Shown: positions 34,598-43,527 of the stretch, piece after piece
Layout of the letters: the number at the start of each line of letters is the position of its first letter
How positions within the stretch are numbered: the first letter of the stretch is position 1
From: Clostridia bacterium
GTDB lineage: Bacteria > Bacillota > Clostridia > Christensenellales > Borkfalkiaceae
Assembly: GCA_029066845.1 (NCBI GenBank)
Contig: JAIEFR010000004.1
Coordinates: 65,431 to 129,430, forward strand
Direction: 5' to 3'
Length of the DNA: 64,000 nucleotides
Made by a program: the position numbers and the translations under genes
The notes under the pieces: generated by a model
Seen by the model: only the letters and a program-made list of their open reading frames with translations
Database searches by the model: none
What the model was told of the DNA's origin: nothing

Positions 34598-35520
34598 TGC
34601 GCACCGAGCAATTCGACGCCGAAAACAATTTTGCGCGCGCGGACGTTGCGCTCAGCGAAAGGCTGGAAGACTACACGCGCTCCGCGCTCAAAAAGCTTTT
34701 CGAAAACGGTCTTATCACAATTAACGGCAAGCCCGCAAAGCCCTCGCAGAGTGTTTCCGCGGGCGATAAAATAAGCGTTCAGCTCCCCGACCCCGTGGAG
34801 TGCGCCGCCCGTCCCGAGGATATTCCCATAGAAATAATCTACGAGGACGAGGACGTAGCCGTCATAAACAAGCCGCAGGGGTTGACCGTCCACGCGGGCA
34901 ACGGCAATCTCGACGGCACACTGGTCAACGCGCTCCTGTACAGGCTGGACAACCTCAGCGGCATAGGCGGCGTAATCAGACCGGGCATTGTGCACAGAAT
35001 AGACAAAAACACATCGGGGCTTTTGGTGGTGGCAAAGAACGATAAGGCGCATTTAAGCCTTGCGGAGCAGATAGCCGAAAAGTCCTGCCGCCGCACCTAC
35101 GTCGCGCTTTTGGAGGGCAACCTCAAAGACGACAGCGGCACGATTACTACCTATATAGGCAGAAGCCAGTCCGACCGCACCAAAATGGCTGTGGTACCCC
35201 CCGAAAAGGGCAAGCTTGCAATTACCGACTACACCGTGCTGGACAGGGCGCAGGGGTACACGCTTTGCCGCTTCGATTTGCAGACGGGCAGAACGCACCA
35301 GATACGCGTGCACGCAAAGCACCTCAACCACCCGATAGTGGGCGACGACGTATACGGCAGAAAAAAGCGCGAGTTCTCACTCGACGGACAGCTTCTGCAC
35401 GCATACAGACTGGAATTCACGCACCCGACAAGCGGCAAGCGGCTGTCGTTCACGGCGCCGTTGCCCGAATATTTCCAAGCGGTGCTCAAAAAATTAAAAC
35501 TCAGCTTTAACTTGTGTTAA
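34597..35520 (+). CDS. RluD-family pseudouridine synthase
   Basis: A 307-residue RluA/RluD-type enzyme with an N-terminal S4 RNA-binding domain (TRSALKKLFENGLITINGKPA) and the catalytic motif HRIDKNTSGLLVVAK, in which the Asp follows Ile instead of the common Leu. QTGRTHQIRVH completes the active site. It modifies uridines in rRNA or tRNA. Adjacent to lspA as in Bacillus (lspA-rluD/ylyB), it is the YlyB orthologue by context. Confidence 0.92.
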   Translation: MRTEQFDAENNFARADVALSERLEDYTRSALKKLFENGLITINGKPAKPSQSVSAGDKISVQLPDPVECAARPEDIPIEIIYEDEDVAVINKPQGLTVHAGNGNLDGTLVNALLYRLDNLSGIGGVIRPGIVHRIDKNTSGLLVVAKNDKAHLSLAEQIAEKSCRRTYVALLEGNLKDDSGTITTYIGRSQSDRTKMAVVPPEKGKLAITDYTVLDRAQGYTLCRFDLQTGRTHQIRVHAKHLNHPIVGDDVYGRKKREFSLDGQLLHAYRLEFTHPTSGKRLSFTAPLPEYFQAVLKKLKLSFNLC

Positions 35521-35525
35521 AACTG

Positions 35526-35554
35526 TTGCAAATTTCCGCCGTTATTGGTATAAT
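35526..35554 (+). promoter_or_regulatory. Promoter of the small membrane protein gene
   Basis: TTGCAA (35526-35531), 17 bp, TATAAT (35549-35554) with a TGg extension; 32 bases before the ATG. Confidence 0.8.
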
Positions 35555-35586
35555 TGCAGTGATAAATTTGTGGAGGATTTGTTTTT

Positions 35587-35922
35587 ATGGCAAAGAGAAG
35601 GACAACAACTACAACTACCAGTTCAAGCAACTATCCGCTTGTCAAGGTGTGCGCGTTCTGGGGCGTAGTGCTTGCGGGCGTAGCGGGTTTGATAAGCTTT
35701 ATTTTCAGCATTCTTGCAAAGTGCGGCGTAATCGTAACGTGGGGCAGCAAGGTATCGGGCGCGTGCTCGTTCATCGCGCAAATCGCGCTTTTCATCAGCG
35801 CGTGGCTTGCGGCTTGGGACTACGTCAAGTATAAGACCAAGGGTTGGAGAATAGTATTCTGGGTATTCTTCGTGCTCGGCATACTCGGTCTTGTCGGTCT
35901 CGGCATAGCCAGCTGGTTTTAA
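35587..35922 (+). CDS. Small membrane protein of unknown function
   Basis: A 111-residue protein with a basic and Thr-rich start (AKRRTTTTTTSSSN) followed by three hydrophobic segments at about residues 20-42, 58-75 and 88-108. The Thr run is encoded by a low-complexity aca/act repeat. No family is recognised. It has its own promoter, a GGAGG site and a terminator, so it is a single-gene unit between rluD and der. Confidence 0.8.
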   Translation: MAKRRTTTTTTSSSNYPLVKVCAFWGVVLAGVAGLISFIFSILAKCGVIVTWGSKVSGACSFIAQIALFISAWLAAWDYVKYKTKGWRIVFWVFFVLGILGLVGLGIASWF

Positions 35923-35941
35923 TTTTTAGCTGATTTTAAGG

Positions 35942-35981
35942 GCGGTTTGTGCGTTATTCGTACAAACCGCTTTACATTTTT
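35942..35981 (+). terminator. Intrinsic terminator before der
   Basis: gcggtttgt (35942-35950) pairs with acaaaccgc (35962-35970), then tttacattttt. Confidence 0.85.
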
Positions 35982-36020
35982 GCGCATATTATTTATAATT
36001 TTTACGGAAAGGATAAAATT

Positions 36021-37331
36021 ATGGCAAATCCCTTAATTGCAATCGTCGGCAGACCCAACGTAGGCAAAAGCACGTTTTTCAACAAGGTCGTCGGCAGAAA
36101 AATTTCAATAACAGAGGACCGACCCGGGGTCACGCGCGACAGGCTGTATGCCGACGCGGAGTGGCGCGGCAGGAACTTTTCGCTTGTCGATACGGGCGGT
36201 ATAGAGCTTAAAAGCGACGATTTAATGTGGAAGCACATCAAAAAGCAGGCGGAAGTGGCAATCGACACGGCGCAGGTAATACTCTTTTTCGTGGACGGAA
36301 AGGAGGGGCTCACCACGTCCGACTACGACGTGGCGGATATGCTCCGCAAGAGCAAAAAGCCCGTAATCGTCGTCGTAAACAAGATTGACGAATATTCCGA
36401 AGAAAAGGTTTTCGAGTTCTATTCCTTAGGTCTTGGCGAGCCCTACCCCGTATCCAGCGAGCACGGCAAGGGCATAGGCGACGTTTTGGACGAGTGCGTG
36501 AGCTACTTCGAAAAGAACGTGGGGGAAGAGGACGACAGCTTAAAAATCGCGGTTGTGGGCAAACCCAACGCGGGCAAGAGCAGCATTGTCAACCGCCTTC
36601 TGGGCTTCGAGCGTTCAATCGTCACCGACATTGCGGGCACCACGCGCGACGCAATCGACACCAAATTCACATACGACGGCAAAAACTACACCATAATAGA
36701 TACGGCGGGCATACGCAAAAAAGCCAAGGTGGAGGACGACGTAGAATACTATTCGGTAATGCGCGCGTTCGACGCGGTGCGCCGCGCCGACGTCTGCCTG
36801 CTTGTTGTTGACAGCTCCGAGGGGCTGACCGAGCAGGACACAAAAATTATCGGCTACGTGCACGAGCAGGGCAAGCCCTCCGTGGTGGTAATGAACAAGT
36901 GGGATCTTATAGAAAAGGACACCAACACCATAAACAAGTTCGAGGAAAAGCTTAAAGAAGACCTCAAATTTATGGACTATTTCAAATCGGTGTACGTTTC
37001 CGCAAAGACGGGACAGCGCGCCGAAAAGATAATGAAGGTGGTGGACGAAGTATACGAAAACGCGCACTTCCGCATACCGACGGGCACGCTCAACGACCTC
37101 ATATCGGACACGGTGCGCGCCAACGAGCCGCCTTCCTACAACGGCAGGAGGCTGCGCGTATACTATTCCTCGCAGGTATCGGTTGCGCCGCCCACCTTCG
37201 TGCTGTTCGTCAACGACGGCAACCTGATGCACTTTTCCTACGAAAGATTTCTGGAAAACTCCATAAGAAAAGCTTTCGACTTCTCGGGCACGCCCATACG
37301 CATAGTCACAAGGGAGAAAAAGGCGGACTGA
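36021..37331 (+). CDS. der: Ribosome-assembly GTPase Der (EngA)
   Basis: A 436-residue protein with two GTPase domains: IVGRPNVGKSTFFNK and VVGKPNAGKSSIVNR (P-loops), DTGG and DTAG (G3), NKID and NKWD (G4), and a C-terminal KH-like domain. It is needed for 50S maturation. The frame is open 24 residues upstream to a GTG at 35949, but that part overlaps the preceding terminator. The ATG at 36021 has a GAAAGGA site and gives the exact length of the Bacillus protein. Confidence 0.96.
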   Translation: MANPLIAIVGRPNVGKSTFFNKVVGRKISITEDRPGVTRDRLYADAEWRGRNFSLVDTGGIELKSDDLMWKHIKKQAEVAIDTAQVILFFVDGKEGLTTSDYDVADMLRKSKKPVIVVVNKIDEYSEEKVFEFYSLGLGEPYPVSSEHGKGIGDVLDECVSYFEKNVGEEDDSLKIAVVGKPNAGKSSIVNRLLGFERSIVTDIAGTTRDAIDTKFTYDGKNYTIIDTAGIRKKAKVEDDVEYYSVMRAFDAVRRADVCLLVVDSSEGLTEQDTKIIGYVHEQGKPSVVVMNKWDLIEKDTNTINKFEEKLKEDLKFMDYFKSVYVSAKTGQRAEKIMKVVDEVYENAHFRIPTGTLNDLISDTVRANEPPSYNGRRLRVYYSSQVSVAPPTFVLFVNDGNLMHFSYERFLENSIRKAFDFSGTPIRIVTREKKAD

Positions 37332-37332
37332 T

Positions 37333-38061
37333 ATGCAGGAATTTTACCTTTCGCAAAGCTGGTACTGGCTGGTAGTCGGCGCAATAGTCAGCTACTTTAT
37401 GGGCTGTTTCAACTTTGCAATACTCATTTCCAAATTTAAGCACGACGATATACGCCACGTCGGCAGCGGCAACCCCGGCGCAATGAACGTCTCGCGCCGC
37501 TACGGCTTAAAGGTGGGGCTTTTAAACTTTCTGTGCGACGGCTTAAAGGGCGCAATTCCCGTGCTGGTGGCGTATCTCGTATTCCGCAACTACCGCTTTG
37601 CGGGCACGGAAATAATAGTTTCCGACTTTATGCGCTACTTCTACGCGATATTCGCGCTCATCGGTCACGTGTTCCCCGTAACTATGAAGTTCAAGGGCGG
37701 CAAGGGCATTTCCACAACCATAGGGCTTTTGTGGTGCGCCGTCGCGTGCGAAACGTGGTGGTTCGCGTTCGTCGGTCTTGCGCTGTTCATACTGCTCTTC
37801 GTATACGTCGGCTTTACGGAGTGGGGGTCTATGGGCTCGCTTCTCGGCGTTGCCGCGTTCACTATCTGGCAGGCGGTAATCTTCACTCTGCGCTATACCG
37901 AACACCTTTCCAACGTGTTCATAGTGCTCACTTTTATGTTCCTGCTGCTTTTGAATATTATTACCTGGGGCGCGCACCACAGGAATTTGTATCAGCTTAT
38001 GGCGGGGGAGGAACACCACACTTCGCTTAAAAAGATGCTAAAAAAGAAAAAAGCCAAATAA
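37333..38061 (+). CDS. plsY: Glycerol-3-phosphate acyltransferase PlsY
   Basis: A 242-residue protein with about five membrane helices. Conserved loops VGSGNPGAMNVSRRYG, FLCDGLKGAIPV and GHVFPVTMKFKGGKGISTTIG form the acyl-phosphate and glycerol-3-phosphate sites. It transfers an acyl group from acyl phosphate to glycerol 3-phosphate at the inner face of the membrane. It follows der by one base, as in many Firmicutes. It is slightly longer than usual, with a Lys-rich tail (KKMLKKKKAK). Confidence 0.93.
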   Translation: MQEFYLSQSWYWLVVGAIVSYFMGCFNFAILISKFKHDDIRHVGSGNPGAMNVSRRYGLKVGLLNFLCDGLKGAIPVLVAYLVFRNYRFAGTEIIVSDFMRYFYAIFALIGHVFPVTMKFKGGKGISTTIGLLWCAVACETWWFAFVGLALFILLFVYVGFTEWGSMGSLLGVAAFTIWQAVIFTLRYTEHLSNVFIVLTFMFLLLLNIITWGAHHRNLYQLMAGEEHHTSLKKMLKKKKAK

Positions 38062-38067
38062 ATAGCT

Positions 38068-38106
38068 ACACCAACCACAATATATAGTGGTTGGTGTAAT
38101 TTTTTA
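38068..38106 (+). terminator. Intrinsic terminator of der-plsY
   Basis: A perfect 11-bp stem acaccaaccac (38068-38078) with gtggttggtgt (38087-38097), followed by aattttttac. Confidence 0.9.
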
Positions 38107-38165
38107 CACTATTTTAAACTTTTTTGACGAAAAGTATTGAAATCTTATAAAATATGTGATATAAT
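38107..38165 (+). promoter_or_regulatory. Promoter of the second giant surface protein, with a Spo0A-box-like site
   Basis: TTGAAA (38137-38142), 17 bp, TATAAT (38160-38165, TGa extension). TGACGAA (38125-38131) fits the Spo0A box TGNCGAA and is five bases before the -35, with the same aagta spacer as the site at 8432-8438. The leader is only about 33 bases, ending in an AAGGAG site. Confidence 0.75.
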
Positions 38166-38204
38166 TCCAACACTCAAAGTATTTGTTACGTAAGGAGTAC
38201 TATT

Positions 38205-41200
38205 ATGAAGATGTTAAAATACACTACTGGGGGGGGGCAAGCACTTTTAAGTCGTAAGCAAGCTTTAAAGAAAGCCTTGCTTTATATTTTCACGCCCTTA
38301 TTCTGTGTTGCATTATTATGCGGCGCAGTTTTTTCATTTTTTAAAACGGAAAACAAGGTGACCGCCGAGGCGTATAGTAGTGAATATGTCAGCTCTAATA
38401 TGACAGTATGGACGCTGTTTGACGATAGAAGAGGCGCGTTCAATCTGGATACGCTCAACAAACTGGCAACCAAAGTGGGATACGATGATATAGAAGAATT
38501 CATATTCTATATGCGCGACGGGTACTCAAAATTTGCAAGTTCGTTTAATGGACGATTAGTTTCTATAGGCGGTAGAACGTGGATTCCCGTAATGGCTACC
38601 AGAACGGGCGATACGGACGAGGAACCGGGTGACGCCGTTTTAACTCTCTGGGAAGCATACCCTAGTGCAACGACTTCTTTTGGCAGCACTAAAATTTACG
38701 ATAACAGCACAATTCGCAAAACGCTGACTTCCCAAACGGGGTGGTGGCGTAGATTTAACCCGAGGGCGGAGGACGCGGACCCCGAGGACGATATTGCGGG
38801 TATGTTTGCCGAATATATGGTAACGCCCAATCAAATAAAGAGGCAGAGGAGTTTAAGTGCTTACGTAAACGATTTAAGCTATACGGGCACTAATGCTTCC
38901 AGGTATACTAAAAACTGGGGGAACGACAACGTCTGGCTTCCTTCGCGCGGCGAAATTGAAAAGAGTGGCGCGTGGGGAGTTACTACAGGAAATAAGGAGG
39001 CTCAGGCTGGTGACTCTACAGGTGGTTACTGGACGCGTTCCAGCTCATCAGCATCTACCGAAAGTCTTTACGTTACGTCAAACGGTTCAAGCTTTGCTGC
39101 GTCAAGTGCTACAGGTACCAAAAATTACCGTGCCGCAATCAATATCAATCTTTGCTTAGCCTACGAAAACGCCTTGACCTACAAGGAGCCGGTAGACGCG
39201 CCCACCGCAGATACCACTACCGTATTCACGTACACGGGCAGCGAGCAGACCTATACGCCCGAGGGCTTCGATCCCGAAGCAATGGACATAGAGGGCAACG
39301 TTCATACGGACGCGGACACCTACACGGTTACGGTAACGCCTAAGGCGGGCTTTTGCTGGACAGGCGGCTCAACCGACCCTATAACCTTTGAAAATTTCGT
39401 AATAAACAAGGCAACGCCCACCGTATCCGCTTCGGACGTCACCGTTACCTACGGGCAGAACTACACGATAGCGGGCAGGGCTTCCAGCGGCGGCGATATT
39501 TCGTTTACTTACTACGACGAGGAGGGAGGTTTGCTTTCGGACTCGCCGATAAACGCGGGCAATTACACCGTAAAGGTTACCGCCGCGGAAACCGACAACT
39601 ATTTGAGTGCCGAAACGACTATAAGCCTTACTATCAATCAAAAGGAAATATCCGTGCAGTGGGCAACCAACAGGCACACGGACGACAGCGGCTGGTACTT
39701 TATGCTGCCTTCATACAGCACAAATATTCCCGCTTCGGGTATGCTGGACTACGTCTATTATAAAAAGTCGGACTACGACGGCGGAGATTTAAGCAACCCG
39801 ATTACCTCGGTCGGGGATATAGACCTGGAAGGTGCGGAAAAGGACTATTACGCCGTGCTTTCGCTTAAACCCGAATATGCCGTCAACTATACGCTCACCG
39901 GCGAAACGTATCAGGAATTCAGCGTTGACGACGAAAGGGAGATGATTTTCCTCACCCTGACGGGAAGCGGAGCAACCTATGACGGCAATGCGCACGCGGC
40001 AACCGTTACGGCAACGGACGCTTCGGGCGTCAACGTTCTGGTCAATTTCCAGTACGAATATTACACTGACAAGAACTGCAGCAACCCGCTGGACGGCGCG
40101 CCCACCGACGCGGGCAGATACTGGGTTGTCGTCAAGCTTACGCCTGCCGCAAGCGAATATAAGGGCGACAATTCGCTTTTCGAATTTATTATAAACAAGT
40201 GCACGCCCGCGGTTACGGCTATTGCGGAGCAGGAGCCTTTCATTTCGTCGGGCAAGCTGCCCGCTATCGACTATGAAAGCGAGGCAACGGGCACGATTGC
40301 CTGGAAGAGAGGGCAGACCCCCGTGCTCGGCAAGGGCATTTACGAATGGACGTTCACGCCCGACAGCCCTAACAACTACGAAAGCGTTAGCGGAAGTATG
40401 CTGCTCAACTTCGTGGAAGCGCGTATGGAGAGCATAGAAGCCGATTACGTACAGGGCGATACGGAAATTTTCACCTCCGACACGCTGGATATTTTCAACG
40501 GCAAAATCACCATTACGGCGAATTATTCGGACGGTTCGCAAAAAATCTTTAACAGCGGCTACACGCTTTCGGGCGAGCTGGTTGCGGGCGAAAATATTGA
40601 AATTACCGTAACCTACAACGGCAAGACCGATACAATCACCGTAAACGTTACCGCAGTGGAAATTTCCAACGTTGTGTTCGCTTTCGAGTGCGACAAGGAT
40701 ATTTACACTTCTAACACTATCGAAGATTTGCGCAAGTATATCACCGTTACGGTGTACTACAACAACGACACGAACGAGGTTGTTACCGATTACGATATTT
40801 CGGGCGAGCTTGAGGAAGGCGACTGCGAAATTACCCTGACCTACGGTGAGGCGAGCGATACGTTTACCGTTGCCGTTACGGCGGTTGAGATTACGGAAAT
40901 ATCCGTTAATTTCGAACAGGGTGATATCGTTTATCCATCGACCGATTTGGATACGCTTAAAGACTGGCTGACTGTCACCGCTTATTACAACAACGAAACG
41001 AGCGACGAAGTTGACGGCTACGAGCTGTCGGGCGAGCTCACAGTGGGCGAAAGTGAAATTACAATTACCTACAACGGATTTACCAAGACCATAACGGTGG
41101 AGGTGTCCGAGCCAGAGCTTGACTATATCGAAGCTGAATTTACGCAGGGCGGCGTGGTTTATCCCTCGACCGGGTTGGATACGCTTAAAGACTGGATTAC

Positions 41201-43478
41201 CGTCACCGCGTACTACACCGACGGCAGCCAAGTAGAAGGCGTTGAAGAATATGAGCTTTCTGGCGTGCTTGAGGAAGGCGAAAGCGAAATTACCGTGACT
41301 TACGGCGGAAAGGATTATTCGATTACCGTTGAAGTTTCGGCAATAGAGATAGTCCGCATAGAGGTTGAGTTCGAGCAGGGCGGAGAGGTTTATCAGATCT
41401 CGTCCCTCAACATACTCAAACCCTGGCTGAAAGTAACGGCTTACTATAACGACGAAAGCGAGCAAGTAGTCAGCGACTACGAATTGTCGGGCGAGTTCAC
41501 TCTGGAAAATTGCGAAATCACCGTGACGTACGACGGTTTAGACAAGACTATTTCGGTTGAAGTTACCGACGTTGCGATAGTAAGCGTTGAGTTCTCGTTC
41601 ACGCAGGACGGCGTTGTCTATCCTTCTTCCGATCTGGAAGTACTCAGACAGTGGCTGACTGTTACGGCTACTCTGAATAACGGCGCAAGTAACGAAATTA
41701 CGGACTACGACCTTTCGGGCGAGTTCACCGTTGGCGAAAGTCAAATTACCGTATCCTACGACGAATACAGCCAGGAAATAACGGTGGAGGTCACCGCCGC
41801 CGCAGTCGATTATATCGAGGCGCAATTCACGCAGGGCGGCGTTGTGTATCATACCACCGAGCTGAGCGTGCTTAAAGACTGGCTCACCGTGACGGCGTAC
41901 TATACCGACGGCACTAACAGCGTCGTCACCGATTACGAGCTTTCGGGCGCGTTCACGGCAGGAACAAGCGAAATTACCGTTACCTACGGCGCGGAGCATA
42001 CCGACACGGTGACCGTGACGGTTGATAAGGTCAAAGTTGCGCTTCCCGTTTACAACGGAACGCTGAGCTACACGGGCGATATAATCAAGCCCGCGGCAAC
42101 CGATTTCGATAAGTTTGACGAAGCTCTTATGGCGTTCGTCACCGACAAGACAGTTCCCGGTCTTACCGTGGGCAGCTACAAGGCGGTGTTCGCGTTGACC
42201 GACCCCGCAAATTACGAATGGGCGACCGCAAGGGCTTTGAAGAAGTCCGTATTTGCGGCAGTCGTTTACGAGGAAGTAGTGCTGGAAGATTACGAAACGG
42301 CGGTTGAGTGGAAGCTTGCCAAGGCTAAGATTACGGCAACCAAGGCGGACGGCGCGCTGCCCGTGTTTGCAAGTGACAGCTTTACCGGTTCTCTGGCGGA
42401 TATAGTCGGCTTAAAGTACTATTCGGACGAAGCCTGCACGCAGGAAATTCCCGCCGACGAGCTGGGTTACAGCACCAGCTATTTCGTAAAGGCCGCGCTT
42501 CTCGATACCGAGAATTTCGAGCTGGACGAAACCGCTGCGGCGTTTGCCAAGACGGCGTTCACTTACACCACGCCCGAAAAACAGCTTAACACCTGGGAAA
42601 AGATGCTTAAATTCCTCACGGTCAACTGGCTGTGGTTCGTTATAGGTGCGGCGGCTCTGTTGTTCCTCATAATTCTAATCTGCATAATCGCAGCCGTTGC
42701 CAAGAAGAGGCGCAAGGCGGAGGCGCTCAGGCTGGAAAAGGAAGAGCGCAAGGAAGAGGAGCGCAGACAGCGCGAGGAAGAGCGCAGGCGCGAAGAACGC
42801 GAGGAGCGCAGAATGGAGCGCGAAGAGAGAATGGCGCGTATGTCCCAGCAGCAGCCTATGCCTGCAATGATGCCGCAGATGATGCCCCCTATGATGGGTC
42901 AGATGCCGCAGATGGCGGGACAGCAGGCTGGCGGTCAGACTATGGCTACGGGCAGTGTTCCCGCGGACAGCGCACAGCTTACCAGAATCGAAACCGAGCT
43001 TGCGGCTTTAAAGGCTGCGCAGGAGGCAAGGGAGCTTGCCGAAATCAAGGCGGAGCAGGCGGCAATGCGCAGTGACATCAACGCGTTGCGCGGCAGCGAG
43101 CAGACGTTGCAGGGCAGTATTACCCTGGATAAGCTGACCGAGCTTGTTGAGCTGACGGTTGAAAAGGTGCTGGACAGAAGGGAAAAAGGAATTGCAACTG
43201 CGGAAAGCGGTGCGGCGCCCGTTACGGCGCAGGTGCCTCCCGACGCGGTTATGACCACGGTGACTACCACTAAGATAGACACCACCAAAAAGCCCGTTCA
43301 GAGCGCGCAGAACGCAGCGGCGCAGGCGGCTCCCGCAGGCAGAAACGTAGTGCGCAATTTCGTTGCGCCAATGCCCGTGGACGACGGCAGAGTGTTCGAC
43401 GTGGGCGGCTTCTACACCCCCGCGGACCCCGCGACCGATATGCCTAACCTGCTTAGCAACGACGATAAACACGAATAA
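38205..43478 (+). CDS. Giant surface protein 2: DUF6273-like domain, Ig-like repeats, membrane helix, conserved cytoplasmic tail
   Basis: This 1757-residue paralogue of the protein at 8756-14539 has a long signal peptide (hydrophobic core LLYIFTPLFCVALLCGAVF). Residues to about 325 form a DUF6273-like domain (NDNVWLPSRGEIEKSG, GGYWTRSSSS). MBG-like repeats follow, then seven Ig-like repeats of about 76 residues (about 741-1272) with the core LKDWLTVTAYY...YELSGEL...SEITVTY. After these come a membrane helix (about 1474-1497), a Glu/Arg-rich helix, a Met/Gln/Pro-rich stretch and the shared tail (VPPDAVMTTVTTTKIDTTKK, then PVDDGRVFDVGGFYTPADP). The ectodomain probably binds a ligand and the tail an intracellular partner. 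A G9 run lies in codons 9-11. Confidence 0.85.
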   Translation: MKMLKYTTGGGQALLSRKQALKKALLYIFTPLFCVALLCGAVFSFFKTENKVTAEAYSSEYVSSNMTVWTLFDDRRGAFNLDTLNKLATKVGYDDIEEFIFYMRDGYSKFASSFNGRLVSIGGRTWIPVMATRTGDTDEEPGDAVLTLWEAYPSATTSFGSTKIYDNSTIRKTLTSQTGWWRRFNPRAEDADPEDDIAGMFAEYMVTPNQIKRQRSLSAYVNDLSYTGTNASRYTKNWGNDNVWLPSRGEIEKSGAWGVTTGNKEAQAGDSTGGYWTRSSSSASTESLYVTSNGSSFAASSATGTKNYRAAININLCLAYENALTYKEPVDAPTADTTTVFTYTGSEQTYTPEGFDPEAMDIEGNVHTDADTYTVTVTPKAGFCWTGGSTDPITFENFVINKATPTVSASDVTVTYGQNYTIAGRASSGGDISFTYYDEEGGLLSDSPINAGNYTVKVTAAETDNYLSAETTISLTINQKEISVQWATNRHTDDSGWYFMLPSYSTNIPASGMLDYVYYKKSDYDGGDLSNPITSVGDIDLEGAEKDYYAVLSLKPEYAVNYTLTGETYQEFSVDDEREMIFLTLTGSGATYDGNAHAATVTATDASGVNVLVNFQYEYYTDKNCSNPLDGAPTDAGRYWVVVKLTPAASEYKGDNSLFEFIINKCTPAVTAIAEQEPFISSGKLPAIDYESEATGTIAWKRGQTPVLGKGIYEWTFTPDSPNNYESVSGSMLLNFVEARMESIEADYVQGDTEIFTSDTLDIFNGKITITANYSDGSQKIFNSGYTLSGELVAGENIEITVTYNGKTDTITVNVTAVEISNVVFAFECDKDIYTSNTIEDLRKYITVTVYYNNDTNEVVTDYDISGELEEGDCEITLTYGEASDTFTVAVTAVEITEISVNFEQGDIVYPSTDLDTLKDWLTVTAYYNNETSDEVDGYELSGELTVGESEITITYNGFTKTITVEVSEPELDYIEAEFTQGGVVYPSTGLDTLKDWITVTAYYTDGSQVEGVEEYELSGVLEEGESEITVTYGGKDYSITVEVSAIEIVRIEVEFEQGGEVYQISSLNILKPWLKVTAYYNDESEQVVSDYELSGEFTLENCEITVTYDGLDKTISVEVTDVAIVSVEFSFTQDGVVYPSSDLEVLRQWLTVTATLNNGASNEITDYDLSGEFTVGESQITVSYDEYSQEITVEVTAAAVDYIEAQFTQGGVVYHTTELSVLKDWLTVTAYYTDGTNSVVTDYELSGAFTAGTSEITVTYGAEHTDTVTVTVDKVKVALPVYNGTLSYTGDIIKPAATDFDKFDEALMAFVTDKTVPGLTVGSYKAVFALTDPANYEWATARALKKSVFAAVVYEEVVLEDYETAVEWKLAKAKITATKADGALPVFASDSFTGSLADIVGLKYYSDEACTQEIPADELGYSTSYFVKAALLDTENFELDETAAAFAKTAFTYTTPEKQLNTWEKMLKFLTVNWLWFVIGAAALLFLIILICIIAAVAKKRRKAEALRLEKEERKEEERRQREEERRREEREERRMEREERMARMSQQQPMPAMMPQMMPPMMGQMPQMAGQQAGGQTMATGSVPADSAQLTRIETELAALKAAQEARELAEIKAEQAAMRSDINALRGSEQTLQGSITLDKLTELVELTVEKVLDRREKGIATAESGAAPVTAQVPPDAVMTTVTTTKIDTTKKPVQSAQNAAAQAAPAGRNVVRNFVAPMPVDDGRVFDVGGFYTPADPATDMPNLLSNDDKHE
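38229..38237 (+). repeat. G9 homopolymer in the 5' coding region of giant gene 2
   Basis: Nine consecutive G bases encode Gly-Gly-Gly at residues 9-11, although GGC is the favoured Gly codon here. Loss of one G gives a TAA after 14 codons; gain of one G gives a TAA after 17 codons. The position and length suit slipped-strand on/off switching. Confidence 0.75.
40425..42020 (+). repeat. Seven tandem Ig-like repeats (about 228 bp each) in giant gene 2
   Basis: Each unit runs from a motif like DYIEAEFTQGGVVYPSTGL through LKDWLTVTAYY and ELSGEL to SEITVTYNG...ITVEV. Units differ at many positions but share length and core, so they arose by older duplication within the gene. Confidence 0.85.
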
Positions 43479-43482
43479 TAAA

Positions 43483-43522
43483 AAGAGCCCCGCGCACGGT
43501 GTGCGCGGGGCTCTTATTTTTT
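43483..43522. terminator. Bidirectional terminator between giant gene 2 and the serpin gene
   Basis: A perfect 15-bp stem aagagccccgcgcac (43483-43497) with gtgcgcggggctctt (43501-43515), T run after and A run before. Confidence 0.95.
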
Positions 43523-43527
43523 TATCT

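Noticed and set aside
35949..36020. Upstream GTG start for der
   Set aside because: It overlaps the preceding terminator; ATG 36021 gives the normal length and a ribosome site.
39789..41465. 558-codon open frame on the minus strand within giant gene 2
   Set aside because: It is an antisense shadow caused by the codon bias of the repeats; it has no ribosome site, signal or known motif.
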